From the NCBI GenBank assembly GCA_020632885.1, contig JACKEQ010000004.1:248001-312000 (forward strand): a DNA stretch of 64,000 nt. Direction: 5' to 3'. Position 1 is the stretch's first letter. Each line of letters begins with the position of its first letter. Shown piece after piece: positions 7,914 to 16,897 of the stretch. Below the pieces are notes generated by a model. It saw only the letters and a program-made list of their open reading frames with translations. It did not search any database and was not told the origin of the DNA. This DNA comes from Alphaproteobacteria bacterium (GTDB taxonomy: Bacteria; Myxococcota_A; UBA796; GCA-2862545). Position numbers and translations under genes: made by a program.

Positions 7914-8801
7914 TCAGTTGATCATCACCATCGCGCCCTTGACGATGGCCGTGGCACCGCCCTGGAGCTTGGCGGACACGCCGCCCTTGGCCTCGAAGTT
8001 CATCTTGCCCTCGGCCTTCATGTTCATCTTGGCCTCGGTGGTGAAGTTCATGTCGGCCTTCATGGTCGTGTTCATCTTCGACTTCGTGTCGATGTTCTGG
8101 TCGGCCTCGAGCTTGTAGTTCATCTTGGCCTTGTGGATGGTGTCCTTACCGGACTCGCCCTCGATGTTGTTCTTGGCGATCCACTTGATGTCGTTCCCGG
8201 CCTCGATGAAGATGTCGTTCTTGCTGCGGATGTGGATGTCGCCCTTGCTGTTCGACAGCACGATCCGCGCATTGGTGGAGTCGAACACGAACGCGAGCTC
8301 GTGGTTCTTGTCCCACATCTGGATCGTCTCGGCGCCCTCGGTGTCGTCGAACACCATGAGCGAGCCGGAGCGGCTGCGCCAGAACCGACGGTCGTTCTTG
8401 GACAGGTCCTGCGAGCCCTTCTCGAACGTGTCCTTCGACCACTGGCCGCCGTCGATCTTCGTCTTGTCCGGACCCGGCAGACCGTCCTTCGCCTCGGTGG
8501 GCGGCTTGTCTTCGCCGTTCCAGAAGCTCCCGAGGCACACGCCGACCTCCTGGGAGCCCTGCATGAACATCACGAGGACCTCGTCCTGCTTCTCCGGGAT
8601 GCTGTAGAAGCCACGCTCCTTGCCGGCCATCGGAGACGACTGACGGATCCAGAAGGACAGCGGCTCCTGGTGGAGGGTGGGGAACTTGACGCGGATGCGA
8701 CCCATCTCGTCCGGATCGACGTTGTCGTCGACGATGCCGACGACCATGTTCGACATCTGTCCGGAGTGAGGCGCTCCGTCGCGGTTGGTCAGCTGGGCCA
8801 T
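7914..8801 (-). CDS. gpV/VgrG-like spike protein of a contractile injection system
   Basis: A 295-residue protein. Residues 18-110 are the OB-fold typical of phage baseplate protein V and VgrG (VVGIVDDNVDPDEMGRIRVK, then WIRQSSPMAG, DEVLVMFMQG, PEVGVCLGS-like). Residues 130-200 contain FDDTEGAETI and the run of ISNSKGDIHI-type strands that start the triangular beta-helix needle. The last 90 residues are short repeats of Lys-Met-Asn plus charged residues (KMNYKLEADQ, KMNTTMKADM, KMNFEAKGG) ending in MVMIN, as in VgrG tips. The gp27-like N-terminal domain of full VgrG is absent, so it is a minimal gpV form. No sheath, tube or baseplate gene lies within the window: this spike is solitary. Confidence 0.85.
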   Translation of the reverse strand: MAQLTNRDGAPHSGQMSNMVVGIVDDNVDPDEMGRIRVKFPTLHQEPLSFWIRQSSPMAGKERGFYSIPEKQDEVLVMFMQGSQEVGVCLGSFWNGEDKPPTEAKDGLPGPDKTKIDGGQWSKDTFEKGSQDLSKNDRRFWRSRSGSLMVFDDTEGAETIQMWDKNHELAFVFDSTNARIVLSNSKGDIHIRSKNDIFIEAGNDIKWIAKNNIEGESGKDTIHKAKMNYKLEADQNIDTKSKMNTTMKADMNFTTEAKMNMKAEGKMNFEAKGGVSAKLQGGATAIVKGAMVMIN

Positions 8802-8920
8802 GAGGAGACTCCGCCAGAGAGAGAGGTACGAGCGTCAGGGAAAGGCGCCTGCCCGCTCGCCTCAGGATACGTCCCCGAGGGCGTGGGCGTCAACATCCGG
8901 ATGCCACCCCGGGAGGTGTG

Positions 8921-9301
8921 ATGCCGGCGATCGAGGTGACGTCCGGGCCCGCACGGGTCGTGGCGAGCGGCAGCGCGACCTGCTTCATGGGGCACGAGCT
9001 CACGCTGACCATCGAGGAGCCCGTCGCGATCGTGGTGGATCTCGCCTTCGAGTCCGACCCGTCCGTGGAGGACGTGGCCGTCGACGTGGCGACCTTCGCC
9101 AACCGGATGCGGCTCGTGTGCAAGAACTTCGATCGCGCGGACGGTCGCGGCTCGGCGCAACCCGTGCTGCTCGGCGAGGCCGGCGATCTGCTCGTGTTCC
9201 TGCACTTCCGGGTGTTCCTCTACGGTCGCACGGCGGACCGCACCGTCCACTACACCCTCTATGCCGTCCGAAAGGACGACGTGGGCTGGGAGCCGGAGTA
9301 G
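8921..9301 (+). CDS. Small beta-rich protein, possibly DUF6864-like
   Basis: A 126-residue protein with GGGAGG before ATG 8921 (a GTG three bases earlier is possible). It has alternating hydrophobic strands and no signal peptide. The C-terminal half reads KNFDRADGRGSAQPVLLG, then LLVFLHFRVFLYG and RTVHYTLYAV. That order, Asn-Phe ... Gly-x-Gly ... Pro-x-x-x-Gly ... hydrophobic strand ... His-Tyr-Thr, matches what I remember of DUF6864, a family without known function. It starts 120 bp from the divergent spike gene and shares that intergenic region. It may have nothing to do with injection; a link is inference from position only. Confidence 0.7.
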   Translation: MPAIEVTSGPARVVASGSATCFMGHELTLTIEEPVAIVVDLAFESDPSVEDVAVDVATFANRMRLVCKNFDRADGRGSAQPVLLGEAGDLLVFLHFRVFLYGRTADRTVHYTLYAVRKDDVGWEPE

Positions 9302-9350
9302 CAGCGGCAGGGGCCCGCCCGGCCGATTAGACGGCCGACCGGAGGGACCC

Positions 9351-10292
9351 ATGCACACCGACGAGAGGCGCGCGCTCGACGAGCTGCTCGCTGCCCCGCC
9401 CACCCCCACGCGGCGCCCGACGGTGCCGGCCCTCGAGGAGCGCCTCTTCCAGCCCCTCCCCGTGCTCGACCACGGCTTCGTGCGCCTGGTCGACTACATG
9501 GGCGACGACGGGGCCATCGTCCAGGCCGCCCGGGTCTCGTACGGACGTGGCACGCGCTCGATGTCCAACGACCGCGGGCTCATCCGCTACCTGATGCGCC
9601 ACCGGCACACGACGCCCTTCGAGATGTGCGAGATCAAGCTCCACGTGAAGCTCCCGATCTTCGTGGCGCGCCAGTGGATCCGGCACCGCACGGCGAACGT
9701 CAACGAGTACAGCGCCCGCTACTCGATCATGGACCGCGAGTTCTACCTGCCAGCACCCGAGCACCTGGCCGAGCAGTCCACCTCCAACCGCCAGGGCCGC
9801 GGCGACCTGCTCACGGCCGAGCAGTCGGGAGCCGTGCTCGACGTCCTCCGGCGCGACGCGATGCAGGCGTACGCCACCTACGACACCCTGCTCAACGACG
9901 ACGGCACGGGCGCCCCGCGCGACCCCGACAGCCCGCAGGTCGCCCGCGAGCTCGCGCGCATGAACCTGTCGCTGAACTACTACACGCAGTGGTACTGGAA
10001 GGTCGACCTGCACAACCTGCTGCACTTCCTGTCCCTGCGCGCCGACCCGCACGCCCAGTACGAGATCCGCGTGTACGCCGACGCCATCGGCGACCTCGTG
10101 AGCTCCTGGGTGCCTGCCGCCTGGGAGGCCTTCCAGGACTACCGGATGCACGGCGCCTTCCTGTCGGGCGAAGAGCTCCGGATCGTCCGCGAAGCCCTGC
10201 AGGGCGGAGACCTCGACACCCTGCTCGCCTCCTCCGGCCTCTCGGGCCGCGAGCGACGCGAGCTCCGCACCAAGCTCCTGGAGGCACGATGA
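9351..10292 (+). CDS. thyX: Flavin-dependent thymidylate synthase
   Basis: A 313-residue ThyX, longer than the common 220-250 residues through an N-terminal extension of about 45 residues. It makes dTMP from dUMP with methylene-tetrahydrofolate, NADPH and FAD. The ThyX signature RHRx7S is present as Arg111-His112-Arg113 ... Ser121 (RHRTANVNEYS), with HHTTPFE-like HTTPFEMCEIKLHVKLPIF before it and NLSLNYYTQWYWKVDLHNLLHF for the FAD/nucleotide site. GGAGGGACCC precedes ATG 9351. Its stop overlaps the start of the M32 carboxypeptidase gene (ATGA). Confidence 0.96.
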   Translation: MHTDERRALDELLAAPPTPTRRPTVPALEERLFQPLPVLDHGFVRLVDYMGDDGAIVQAARVSYGRGTRSMSNDRGLIRYLMRHRHTTPFEMCEIKLHVKLPIFVARQWIRHRTANVNEYSARYSIMDREFYLPAPEHLAEQSTSNRQGRGDLLTAEQSGAVLDVLRRDAMQAYATYDTLLNDDGTGAPRDPDSPQVARELARMNLSLNYYTQWYWKVDLHNLLHFLSLRADPHAQYEIRVYADAIGDLVSSWVPAAWEAFQDYRMHGAFLSGEELRIVREALQGGDLDTLLASSGLSGRERRELRTKLLEAR

Positions 10293-11782
10293 GCAACGCA
10301 GACACCTGGGAGACCGTGAAGTCCGAGCTGCGCGAGGTCTCGCTGCTCTACGGAGCCCAGGCGAGCCTGGCGTGGGACCAGCAGTGCTACATGCCGCCCG
10401 GGGCCGCCGCCCTGCGCGGTGAGCAGATGGCGCTGCTCTCCCGCCTCGTGCACGAGCGCCTCACCTCCGCGAAGCTCGGGCGCGCCCTGGAGGACCTGGA
10501 CGGCCACGTCGACGACGCCACCACCCAGCGCGCCGTCGAGCTGCTCCGCAAGGACTACGACCGCACGGTCAAGCTGCCGGCCGACCTCGTGGAGCGCCGC
10601 GCGCGTGCCGGCGCCACGGGCTTCGACGCCTGGATCCGGGCCAAGGAGGCCAGCGACTTCGCGATCTTCGCGCCCCACCTCCAGGAGCACCTGGACCTCG
10701 CGAAGGAGACCGCCGCGGCGATCGATCCCGACGGTCACCCGCTGCAGGTGCTCATGGACGGGTTCGACCCCGGTGTGTCGATCGAGGCGCTGCGCACGGC
10801 GTTCTCGCGCCTCCAGACCGGTCTCTCCGAGCTGATCGAGGCCGCGGGTGACGCGGAGGATCGGACCCTCGGCGGGACCTGGCCCACCGACGGCCAGCTC
10901 GCGATGCACCGCAAGGTGGCCGAGCGGCTCGGGTACGACTTCGACACCGGCCGCATGGACCTCGCCGAGCACCCGTTCACCATCTCCCTCGGTCACCAGG
11001 ACGTGCGCATCACCACGCACGTCTACGACGACGACCTGCTCGGCGGGCTCGGCGGCACGGTGCACGAGACGGGTCACGCGCTCTACGAGCAGGGCCTGCC
11101 GCGCGCGCTGTTCGGCACGGGGCTCGATCAGGCCGCGTCCTTCGGGCTCCACGAGTCCCAGAGCCGCTTCTGGGAGAACGCCATCGGCCGGTCACGCCCG
11201 TTCTTCGCGTGGATGAAGCCCCTGCTGGACTCCACCTTCCCGGGGCACCCGGCCACCGTCGACAGCCTCTACCGGGCGGCGAACCGCATCCAGCCGGGCC
11301 CGAACCGCGTGAAGGCCGACGAGGTGACGTACAACCTGCACATCATCGTGCGGGTGGAGCTCGAGCTCGCGCTGTTCGAGGACCGCCTGACCATCGCGGA
11401 CCTCCGGGATGCCTGGAACGACCGCTACCAGCGCTACCTCGGTGTCACCCCAGCGGACGACGCGGAGGGCGTGCTCCAGGACGTGCACTGGTCCGGGGGC
11501 TCCTTCGCCTACTTCCAGTCCTACACGCTCGGGAACCTCTACGCCGCCGCCTTCCACGCCGTGCTGCGCGAGCAGATGCCGGACCTCGACGCCCGCGTGG
11601 CGAAGGGCGACTTCGCCCCGATCCTCGGCTGGCTCCGCGAGAACGTGCACCAGCACGGCCGCAGCCTGGACGGCACGGACCGCGTGAAGGCCGTCGTCGG
11701 CCAGCGGGACTACGTGGAGGACCTCCTGGCGTACCTCTGGGGCCGCCACGGAGCCCTCTACGGACTCACCCGGCCGCGCTGA
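10289..11782 (+). CDS. M32 family carboxypeptidase (Taq type)
   Basis: A 497-residue metallocarboxypeptidase of the M32 (Taq) family, the usual length for the family. The zinc motif His259-Glu260-x-x-His263 lies in GTVHETGHALYEQGL, and the downstream family motifs HESQSRFWEN and IQPGPNRVKADEVTYNLHI are complete, including the glutamate that serves as third ligand. Members remove C-terminal residues from peptides in the cytoplasm and are broad in specificity. ATG 10289 overlaps the thyX stop by four bases, so the two are translationally coupled, though no metabolic link is known. The four-base gap after the stop leads straight into a convergent gene. Confidence 0.95.
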   Translation: MSNADTWETVKSELREVSLLYGAQASLAWDQQCYMPPGAAALRGEQMALLSRLVHERLTSAKLGRALEDLDGHVDDATTQRAVELLRKDYDRTVKLPADLVERRARAGATGFDAWIRAKEASDFAIFAPHLQEHLDLAKETAAAIDPDGHPLQVLMDGFDPGVSIEALRTAFSRLQTGLSELIEAAGDAEDRTLGGTWPTDGQLAMHRKVAERLGYDFDTGRMDLAEHPFTISLGHQDVRITTHVYDDDLLGGLGGTVHETGHALYEQGLPRALFGTGLDQAASFGLHESQSRFWENAIGRSRPFFAWMKPLLDSTFPGHPATVDSLYRAANRIQPGPNRVKADEVTYNLHIIVRVELELALFEDRLTIADLRDAWNDRYQRYLGVTPADDAEGVLQDVHWSGGSFAYFQSYTLGNLYAAAFHAVLREQMPDLDARVAKGDFAPILGWLRENVHQHGRSLDGTDRVKAVVGQRDYVEDLLAYLWGRHGALYGLTRPR

Positions 11783-11786
11783 GGGC

Positions 11787-13991
11787 TCAGAGACCGAGCG
11801 CCTCCCAGCGCGGATCCGCGTGGAGCCCGTCCAGATCGGGGTCCTTGCGGGGGTCGCCCGTGAATCCGGCCTCGAGCGCACGCCCGAGGTCGTCGAAGGC
11901 GCCGTCCAGATCTCCCGCCAGAGCACCACAACAGGCCGCGTTGTACCACTGCACCGCGGCGTTCGGAGAGCCTCCGGCGGCCCGCTCGGCATAGGCCTCG
12001 GCGCACACGGGCCAGTCCTTCGCGGCGTAGGCGGCCTTCGCCTTCGCCTCGAGGCCCGCGCAGTCGAAGACCTGCCGATAGGTGGCCATGTCCCAGCCGA
12101 TCCCGGCGGCCGCCCGGCGCCCGTCGACCCCGTCGGGGTCCTCGATGGCGAACGGCTCCCACCCGGCGTCCGTACACCGACCCTGCGTGCCGAAGCGCTG
12201 CGGCCGGTCTTCGGCCACCGCCACCCGGTCGTACAGGTAGGCGTGGTCGCGGGGCCGGACCTCCCCCGACGCCACCAGCGGCTCGATGAGGGCCAACACC
12301 TCGGCCTGGAACGCCAGGTCGCGGTCCGCGTGTTGCGCGAGGAGCCAGGCGTCCCGCGAGCCGTCCTTCCCGAACACACCCACCGTCGGCCAGCCGTGGG
12401 TGGCCACGATCTCCCGGAGACGACGGGTGTTCTCGACATCCACGAGGGTGAGCTCGACGCGCCGGTCGGGGTCGTGGATCACCTCGGGTTGCCGGACGCG
12501 CTGGTCGATCGCCTTCCGGAGCGCGAGCTCCTCGCCGATGGACGCGGGGTCCGTGCCACGCGGGATCGCGGCGAGCTCGTCGCGCAGAGCCGGCAGGAAG
12601 GCCGACCCGTCCGGGGCACCCGCGAAGTCCAGCACCGTCCCGAACAGCACGCGCGTGCCGTGCCGGAGGTTCTCCAGCGACAGACGCTCGTCGTCGCCGT
12701 GCATCGTGGCGCGCTCCTTCGCGTCGATCACGATCGGGATGTACCCGTACGCCTTCGCACCCACGGGCCTGAGGAACAGCGAGTCGGTGAAGCCCGGCGA
12801 GAGCAGAGGCGCGGCCACGGCCTCGGGGTGCCCCTCGACAGCGTAGGTCGACAGGGTCTCGAAGAAGGGGTCCTCCCACGGGCTCCCGTTGCTCGAGAGC
12901 TCGGAGAGCACCTCCCAGTGCACCCCCTCGAGGTCTTCCGTGAGGGCCTCGAGCTCGGCGAGCAACGCGCGAGGCTCCACGCCGGGCAGGAGCCGGCAGT
13001 CGTAGGACGCCCAGACGGTCGACGGCACGACGTTCGTGGAGCTCGCCCCGCTCATGCCGGTGAGGTGCACGGTCGTCTGTACGAGCGACGCGTTGCTCCC
13101 CGCGAGCTGGCCCTTCACGATCAGCGACCGGCCGAGCCCCGAGCGGAGCACCCCGCCCACGAACCCGCCCTTGTGGGCCCCGATGCGCTCCAGCATCTCC
13201 ACGATGGGCGGCGAGAGCACCGTCTTCGCGCGATAGCCGCGGTCGACACGCTCCATGGCCTCGAGCAGACGCAGGGGCGCCTCGGCCGCCGCGATCACCG
13301 ATCCGTGCCCTGGCTCTCCTTCGGCCACCAGGCGCACCCACAGGGCCCCCCGCTCCGCGACCGAGATCGCGTGCACGGTCTGACCCTCGAAGAGCGCGCC
13401 CTCCTGGCCGAGCCCCCCTTCGTTCAGCACGTACTCGCAGCCGATGTCGTCCCAGTGCTCGGCTGCCAGGGTCCTGGCCCCGAGGCCGGAGACCTCCTCG
13501 TCGGCCACGGCGAGGATCACGAGATCGCGGTCCAGCGCGAAGCCACCGCGGGCGATCTGCACGGCGGCGGCGACCTCCATGATGCCCATGCCCTTCATGT
13601 CGATCGCACCGCGACCCCAGACGTACCCGTCCTCGACGGCCCCAGAGAGCGGCTGCCGGCTCCATCGGTCCGGCTCGGACGGCACGACGTCGATGTGGGA
13701 GAGCAGGCAGAGGGGCGGACGGGTGCCGCCGCGCGACAGCCGGGCGATCAGGGAGGCCCGGTTGTCGCCGTGATCGACGAGCTGCGTGTCGAAGCCCTCG
13801 CGGTCGAGGATCCCGCGCAGGAACACGGCCCCGTCGCGCTCGTTGCCGGGCGGGGCCACGGTGTCGATCTGGATGTACCGGGACAGCCAGTCGGCCGCCT
13901 CGGCCTCCACGGCGTCCCAGTCCACCGCCTGGCGCGCCGCCTCCACGCGCGCCGGAGGAGCCGCGAAGGCGAGCGCCAGGCCGAGGATCAT
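11787..13991 (-). CDS. M20-family peptidase fused to DUF6624-like and TPR-like regions
   Basis: A 734-residue protein, far longer than a normal M20 peptidase (about 400-480). A short signal-like N-terminus (MILGLALAFA) precedes the M20 catalytic part: His99-x-Asp101 (LLSHIDVVP), Asp131 (GRGAIDMKG), Glu165-Glu166 (AVADEEVSG) and the dimerisation-domain motif GEPGHGS, with a late GFTDSLFLRP block. From about residue 475 to 640 it has a region resembling DUF6624 (REIVATHGWPTVGVFG, WLLAQHADRDLAFQ, AYLYDRVAV, PQRFGTQ). The last 95 residues look like a TPR-type tail (WYNAACCGALAGDLDGAFDDL). It starts by ATGA overlap with the 833-residue gene, so both are co-translated. Confidence 0.85.
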   Translation of the reverse strand: MILGLALAFAAPPARVEAARQAVDWDAVEAEAADWLSRYIQIDTVAPPGNERDGAVFLRGILDREGFDTQLVDHGDNRASLIARLSRGGTRPPLCLLSHIDVVPSEPDRWSRQPLSGAVEDGYVWGRGAIDMKGMGIMEVAAAVQIARGGFALDRDLVILAVADEEVSGLGARTLAAEHWDDIGCEYVLNEGGLGQEGALFEGQTVHAISVAERGALWVRLVAEGEPGHGSVIAAAEAPLRLLEAMERVDRGYRAKTVLSPPIVEMLERIGAHKGGFVGGVLRSGLGRSLIVKGQLAGSNASLVQTTVHLTGMSGASSTNVVPSTVWASYDCRLLPGVEPRALLAELEALTEDLEGVHWEVLSELSSNGSPWEDPFFETLSTYAVEGHPEAVAAPLLSPGFTDSLFLRPVGAKAYGYIPIVIDAKERATMHGDDERLSLENLRHGTRVLFGTVLDFAGAPDGSAFLPALRDELAAIPRGTDPASIGEELALRKAIDQRVRQPEVIHDPDRRVELTLVDVENTRRLREIVATHGWPTVGVFGKDGSRDAWLLAQHADRDLAFQAEVLALIEPLVASGEVRPRDHAYLYDRVAVAEDRPQRFGTQGRCTDAGWEPFAIEDPDGVDGRRAAAGIGWDMATYRQVFDCAGLEAKAKAAYAAKDWPVCAEAYAERAAGGSPNAAVQWYNAACCGALAGDLDGAFDDLGRALEAGFTGDPRKDPDLDGLHADPRWEALGL

Positions 13992-16489
13992 GGCTGGACC
14001 AGGTCCGTCACGAAGCCGGCCTCGGGGTTGCCCGGCACCCGCTGGACGGGGTCGAGGACGGTCGGATCCGGGACCTCGAGCTTCACGGACGGGTCGTACT
14101 CGCGGCCGTCGAGGTACTGCGAGAGCGTGGAGAGCCCGTGGCCGACGTAGTCGGTACGGATCTTGTTCTCGTTCATCGTGTACTTCACGCCGCCGAAGGC
14201 CTTGCGGGGCCGCGCGAGGAAGTAGCTGTCCCAGGCGTCGAACTGCATGACGTCGAGGAAGCGGATGGCCTCCCGCGTGGACAGCTCGTACTTCCGGTTC
14301 TCGGGCTGGAAGCGGCTGGCGATCGTGTACGCCGCCGCGGTGCCCTCGGAGTAGCAGAAGGTCTGCATGGCCGGGAGCTCGGTGGGCATCTTGTAGTAGC
14401 CACCGACGTAGTCCGGCCACGGCGAGCGGGCGCCCGACCACTGGTAGTTGTCGATCATCCAGTCCGCGACCTCGAGCCCGAAGCTCGCGGCGCGCACGCC
14501 CTGCTCGGTGTCGCCGCGGAGCCGGTAGTACTGCTTGGAGGCCATGACGGACCACGGACCGAACTGCACGAGGTCGAGGCGGTCCATGTTCGAGTACGTG
14601 TCGTGGGGCCAGCGTCCGAAGGGGTTCTGGCGGACGGCCCGCTCCCGGAACCACGGCGTGTAGAAGTCGAGGAACTTCGGGAAGAAGTCGAGCCACTCGG
14701 GCTCGTTGAAGTACTCGCCGACCATGCCGAGGGCGAGGGCCGCCTCGCCGGGCACGATGTCGTTCTTGTTGCCGTAGTAGCTGTGGGTCCGCGGGACGTT
14801 GTAGGCGATGAACTTGCCTTCGTCGGTCTGCTGGCTGGCGACGTACTTCGCCATCTTGCGGATGTCGGCGTCGTAGCTGTGGTCACCCGAGGCGTCGGCG
14901 TACGCGATCCAGCCGAGGATGGCCACGGCCACCGTGCCGAGCTTCTGGTTCGGCTGCTTCTTGGTCTTGCGCGCCTTGAACTCCGCGTTGCTCGGGTAGC
15001 GGAAGAGCATGCTGCCCGCGCCGGGGTGCGGGAGGTCGACGGTGGTGTCGGCAGCGTCGTCGCCGTAGATGGCGTAGCGCATCAGCCACTCCATCGAGCG
15101 GCGGGAGCCCTTGAGGTAGCGCTCGTCCTGACGGTAGCGCCAGACGTCGGCGAGGTCGCGGGTGCCGAGGATGTGACGGACCTCGTTGTAGTCGTCCGAA
15201 CGCCGGTTCTGCGTGGGCCAGTACTTGTACTCGAACATGTTGTCCGAGAGCTGGTTCGTGAGCCACCACTCGCCGCCGTTGACGAGCATGGCGCGGATCT
15301 TGGCGTCGGTGAGCGACTCCATCTCCACGATGGGCATGCCGCGGTAGAGCTCGACGGCCCCGGTGCCGCCGCCCGGCTCGCGCTCCATGAAGTGCACGGT
15401 GCGGATCAGGTCGAGCTCCGTGGACTTGTCCTCCCAGGGGCGACGGTCGCGCCAGCCGAACTCCTGGACCATCTCGCGCAGCATGCGGTCGACGTCGCGG
15501 TAGCTGTTCGTGACCAGCTCGCTGCCGGGCATGTACGAGAACTTGCGGTCCTTCACGCCCTCCTTGTGCTGGAAGATGGCGCCGTCGATGCCCATCTCGA
15601 AGAGCTCGAAGATGGACTGGCGGTCGCGCGGCTCCACGGGGGCGCGCTCCATCACCACGTGGACCTCGAAGCGGATGTCGTCGAGGCGGTCCTCGAGACG
15701 GCCGTGCCCGTCGGTCTCGACATCACGCTCCCAGCGGGTGCGCAGCTTGTCGGCGAGGTCGTCGAGGGTGGACTCGATGTTGGTGCCCACCACGTGGCGC
15801 ATCCCGAGGCGCCGACCCTGTGTGCGCATCGTGCCGATGAGGCGGATGGCGTCCGGCTTCCAGGCCTGCTTGGGCACGGGGGTGCCCGCGAGGCGCGCGC
15901 GCAGCCCGCGCAGCAGGAGATCGCCGGTCTCCTCCTTGAGGCCCATGTCGGTCTCGCGGACCGTGTACACGAAGGCGTTCTGGGTGACGTAGCGGAGCTT
16001 GAAGCGCGACGTGTGGCTGTGGTGCGCGAGGAGCGCCAGCACGACGTTGTCGTGGTCCACGGCCCCCACGAGGTCGCGCGCGACCACGACGGTCTTGAAC
16101 TCCTGACCGCGGAGGACCTTGGCGGCCTTGTCCTCGTCCTTCGACAGGAGGGCCGACAGCACGTCGTCGTGACCCGCCAGACCCTTGCCCGGGTAGTCCG
16201 CGAAGTCGCCCACCGTGATGAGCCCGCGCCCGCCCTTCACGAGATCGTCGATCTCGCGGCGCGCCTTCTTGGACAGCGGCAGCCCCGAGAGCTCGCCGAG
16301 GCAGGCACCGACCCGCGCGTCGAGCTCTCCCTTGAGCGAACGGCAGTTCTTGGCGCGCTTCTCGATGACGACGCGCTCGCCCGTCTCCTCGTCGACGAGC
16401 ACGGTCGTCTGCTGACGCCCGTTCCACATGGCCACGCCGATCACCGCGATGCCCGCGGCGAAGGCCAACCAGACCCAGTCCAACTTCAT
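13988..16489 (-). CDS. Large membrane-anchored protein of unknown function with helical-barrel-like C-terminus
   Basis: An 833-residue protein not recognised with confidence. Residues 5-22 form a single N-terminal transmembrane anchor, so the bulk is probably periplasmic. Residues about 50-330 are alpha/beta; the stretch LDDIRFEVHVVMERAPV followed by GIDGAIF weakly recalls the AMMECR1 fold. Residues about 400-790 are rich in Trp/Tyr and paired helices with recurring Gly-x-x-x-Tyr turns (EAALALGMVGEYFNEPEWLD, CYSEGTAAAYTIASRFQ), the look of an (alpha/alpha)6 barrel such as in glycosidases and epimerases. It is coupled by ATGA overlap to the M20 fusion gene downstream. A divergent rpsN promoter lies 43 bp upstream of its start. 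Confidence 0.8.
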   Translation of the reverse strand: MKLDWVWLAFAAGIAVIGVAMWNGRQQTTVLVDEETGERVVIEKRAKNCRSLKGELDARVGACLGELSGLPLSKKARREIDDLVKGGRGLITVGDFADYPGKGLAGHDDVLSALLSKDEDKAAKVLRGQEFKTVVVARDLVGAVDHDNVVLALLAHHSHTSRFKLRYVTQNAFVYTVRETDMGLKEETGDLLLRGLRARLAGTPVPKQAWKPDAIRLIGTMRTQGRRLGMRHVVGTNIESTLDDLADKLRTRWERDVETDGHGRLEDRLDDIRFEVHVVMERAPVEPRDRQSIFELFEMGIDGAIFQHKEGVKDRKFSYMPGSELVTNSYRDVDRMLREMVQEFGWRDRRPWEDKSTELDLIRTVHFMEREPGGGTGAVELYRGMPIVEMESLTDAKIRAMLVNGGEWWLTNQLSDNMFEYKYWPTQNRRSDDYNEVRHILGTRDLADVWRYRQDERYLKGSRRSMEWLMRYAIYGDDAADTTVDLPHPGAGSMLFRYPSNAEFKARKTKKQPNQKLGTVAVAILGWIAYADASGDHSYDADIRKMAKYVASQQTDEGKFIAYNVPRTHSYYGNKNDIVPGEAALALGMVGEYFNEPEWLDFFPKFLDFYTPWFRERAVRQNPFGRWPHDTYSNMDRLDLVQFGPWSVMASKQYYRLRGDTEQGVRAASFGLEVADWMIDNYQWSGARSPWPDYVGGYYKMPTELPAMQTFCYSEGTAAAYTIASRFQPENRKYELSTREAIRFLDVMQFDAWDSYFLARPRKAFGGVKYTMNENKIRTDYVGHGLSTLSQYLDGREYDPSVKLEVPDPTVLDPVQRVPGNPEAGFVTDLVQP

Positions 16490-16531
16490 CTGCTGTCCCT
16501 ACGTACGATCCGTGGCCCTGTGTAATCGGCC

Positions 16532-16559
16532 TTGACACGGCCCGCCCCTGGCATACGTT
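16532..16559 (+). promoter_or_regulatory. Probable sigma-70 promoter of rpsN
   Basis: TTGACA at 16532-16537 and TACGTT at 16554-16559 are separated by 16 bases. The -35 box is a perfect consensus. The -10 box ends 32 bases upstream of the rpsN start codon, so the leader would be about 25 bases. Confidence 0.6.
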
Positions 16560-16591
16560 CGCCCGGTAAACGAACCCGTCCAGAGGACCCC

Positions 16592-16897
16592 ATGGCCAAG
16601 ACAAGCGCGATCAACAAGCAGCGCAAGCGCGAGAAGCTCGTCCGTCGGTTCGCCGCCAAGCGCGCCGAGCTCAAGCGGCTCGCGAACGACGCGAGCCTCA
16701 CCCCCGAGGCCCGCCTCCAGGCCCGCCAGAAGCTCGCCGCCCTGCCGCGCAACAGCTCGCCCGTCCGCCTGCGCACCCGTTGCATCGTCACCGGCCGTCC
16801 CCGCGCGGTGTACCGGAAGTTCATGCTCTCCCGGATCGCCTTCCGCGAGCTGGCCCACGCGGGTCACCTGCCGGGCATCCACAAGGCCTCCTGGTAG
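16592..16897 (+). CDS. rpsN: 30S ribosomal protein S14, zinc-independent (C-) type
   Basis: A 101-residue S14 beginning AKTSAINKQRKREKLVRRF after the initiator Met, with the conserved RNSSPVRLRTRC and GRPRAVYRKFMLSRIAFREL blocks. The two CxxC pairs of the zinc-binding short S14 are absent, so it is the longer zinc-free form. It assembles late into the 30S head. It stands alone, outside the usual spc ribosomal operon, with its own promoter. In many bacteria a solitary zinc-free S14 is a paralogue made under zinc limitation; whether a second, zinc-containing copy exists is not visible here. An ATG 20 codons upstream exists in frame at 16532, but it lies within the -35 box and is not the start. 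Confidence 0.95.
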   Translation: MAKTSAINKQRKREKLVRRFAAKRAELKRLANDASLTPEARLQARQKLAALPRNSSPVRLRTRCIVTGRPRAVYRKFMLSRIAFRELAHAGHLPGIHKASW

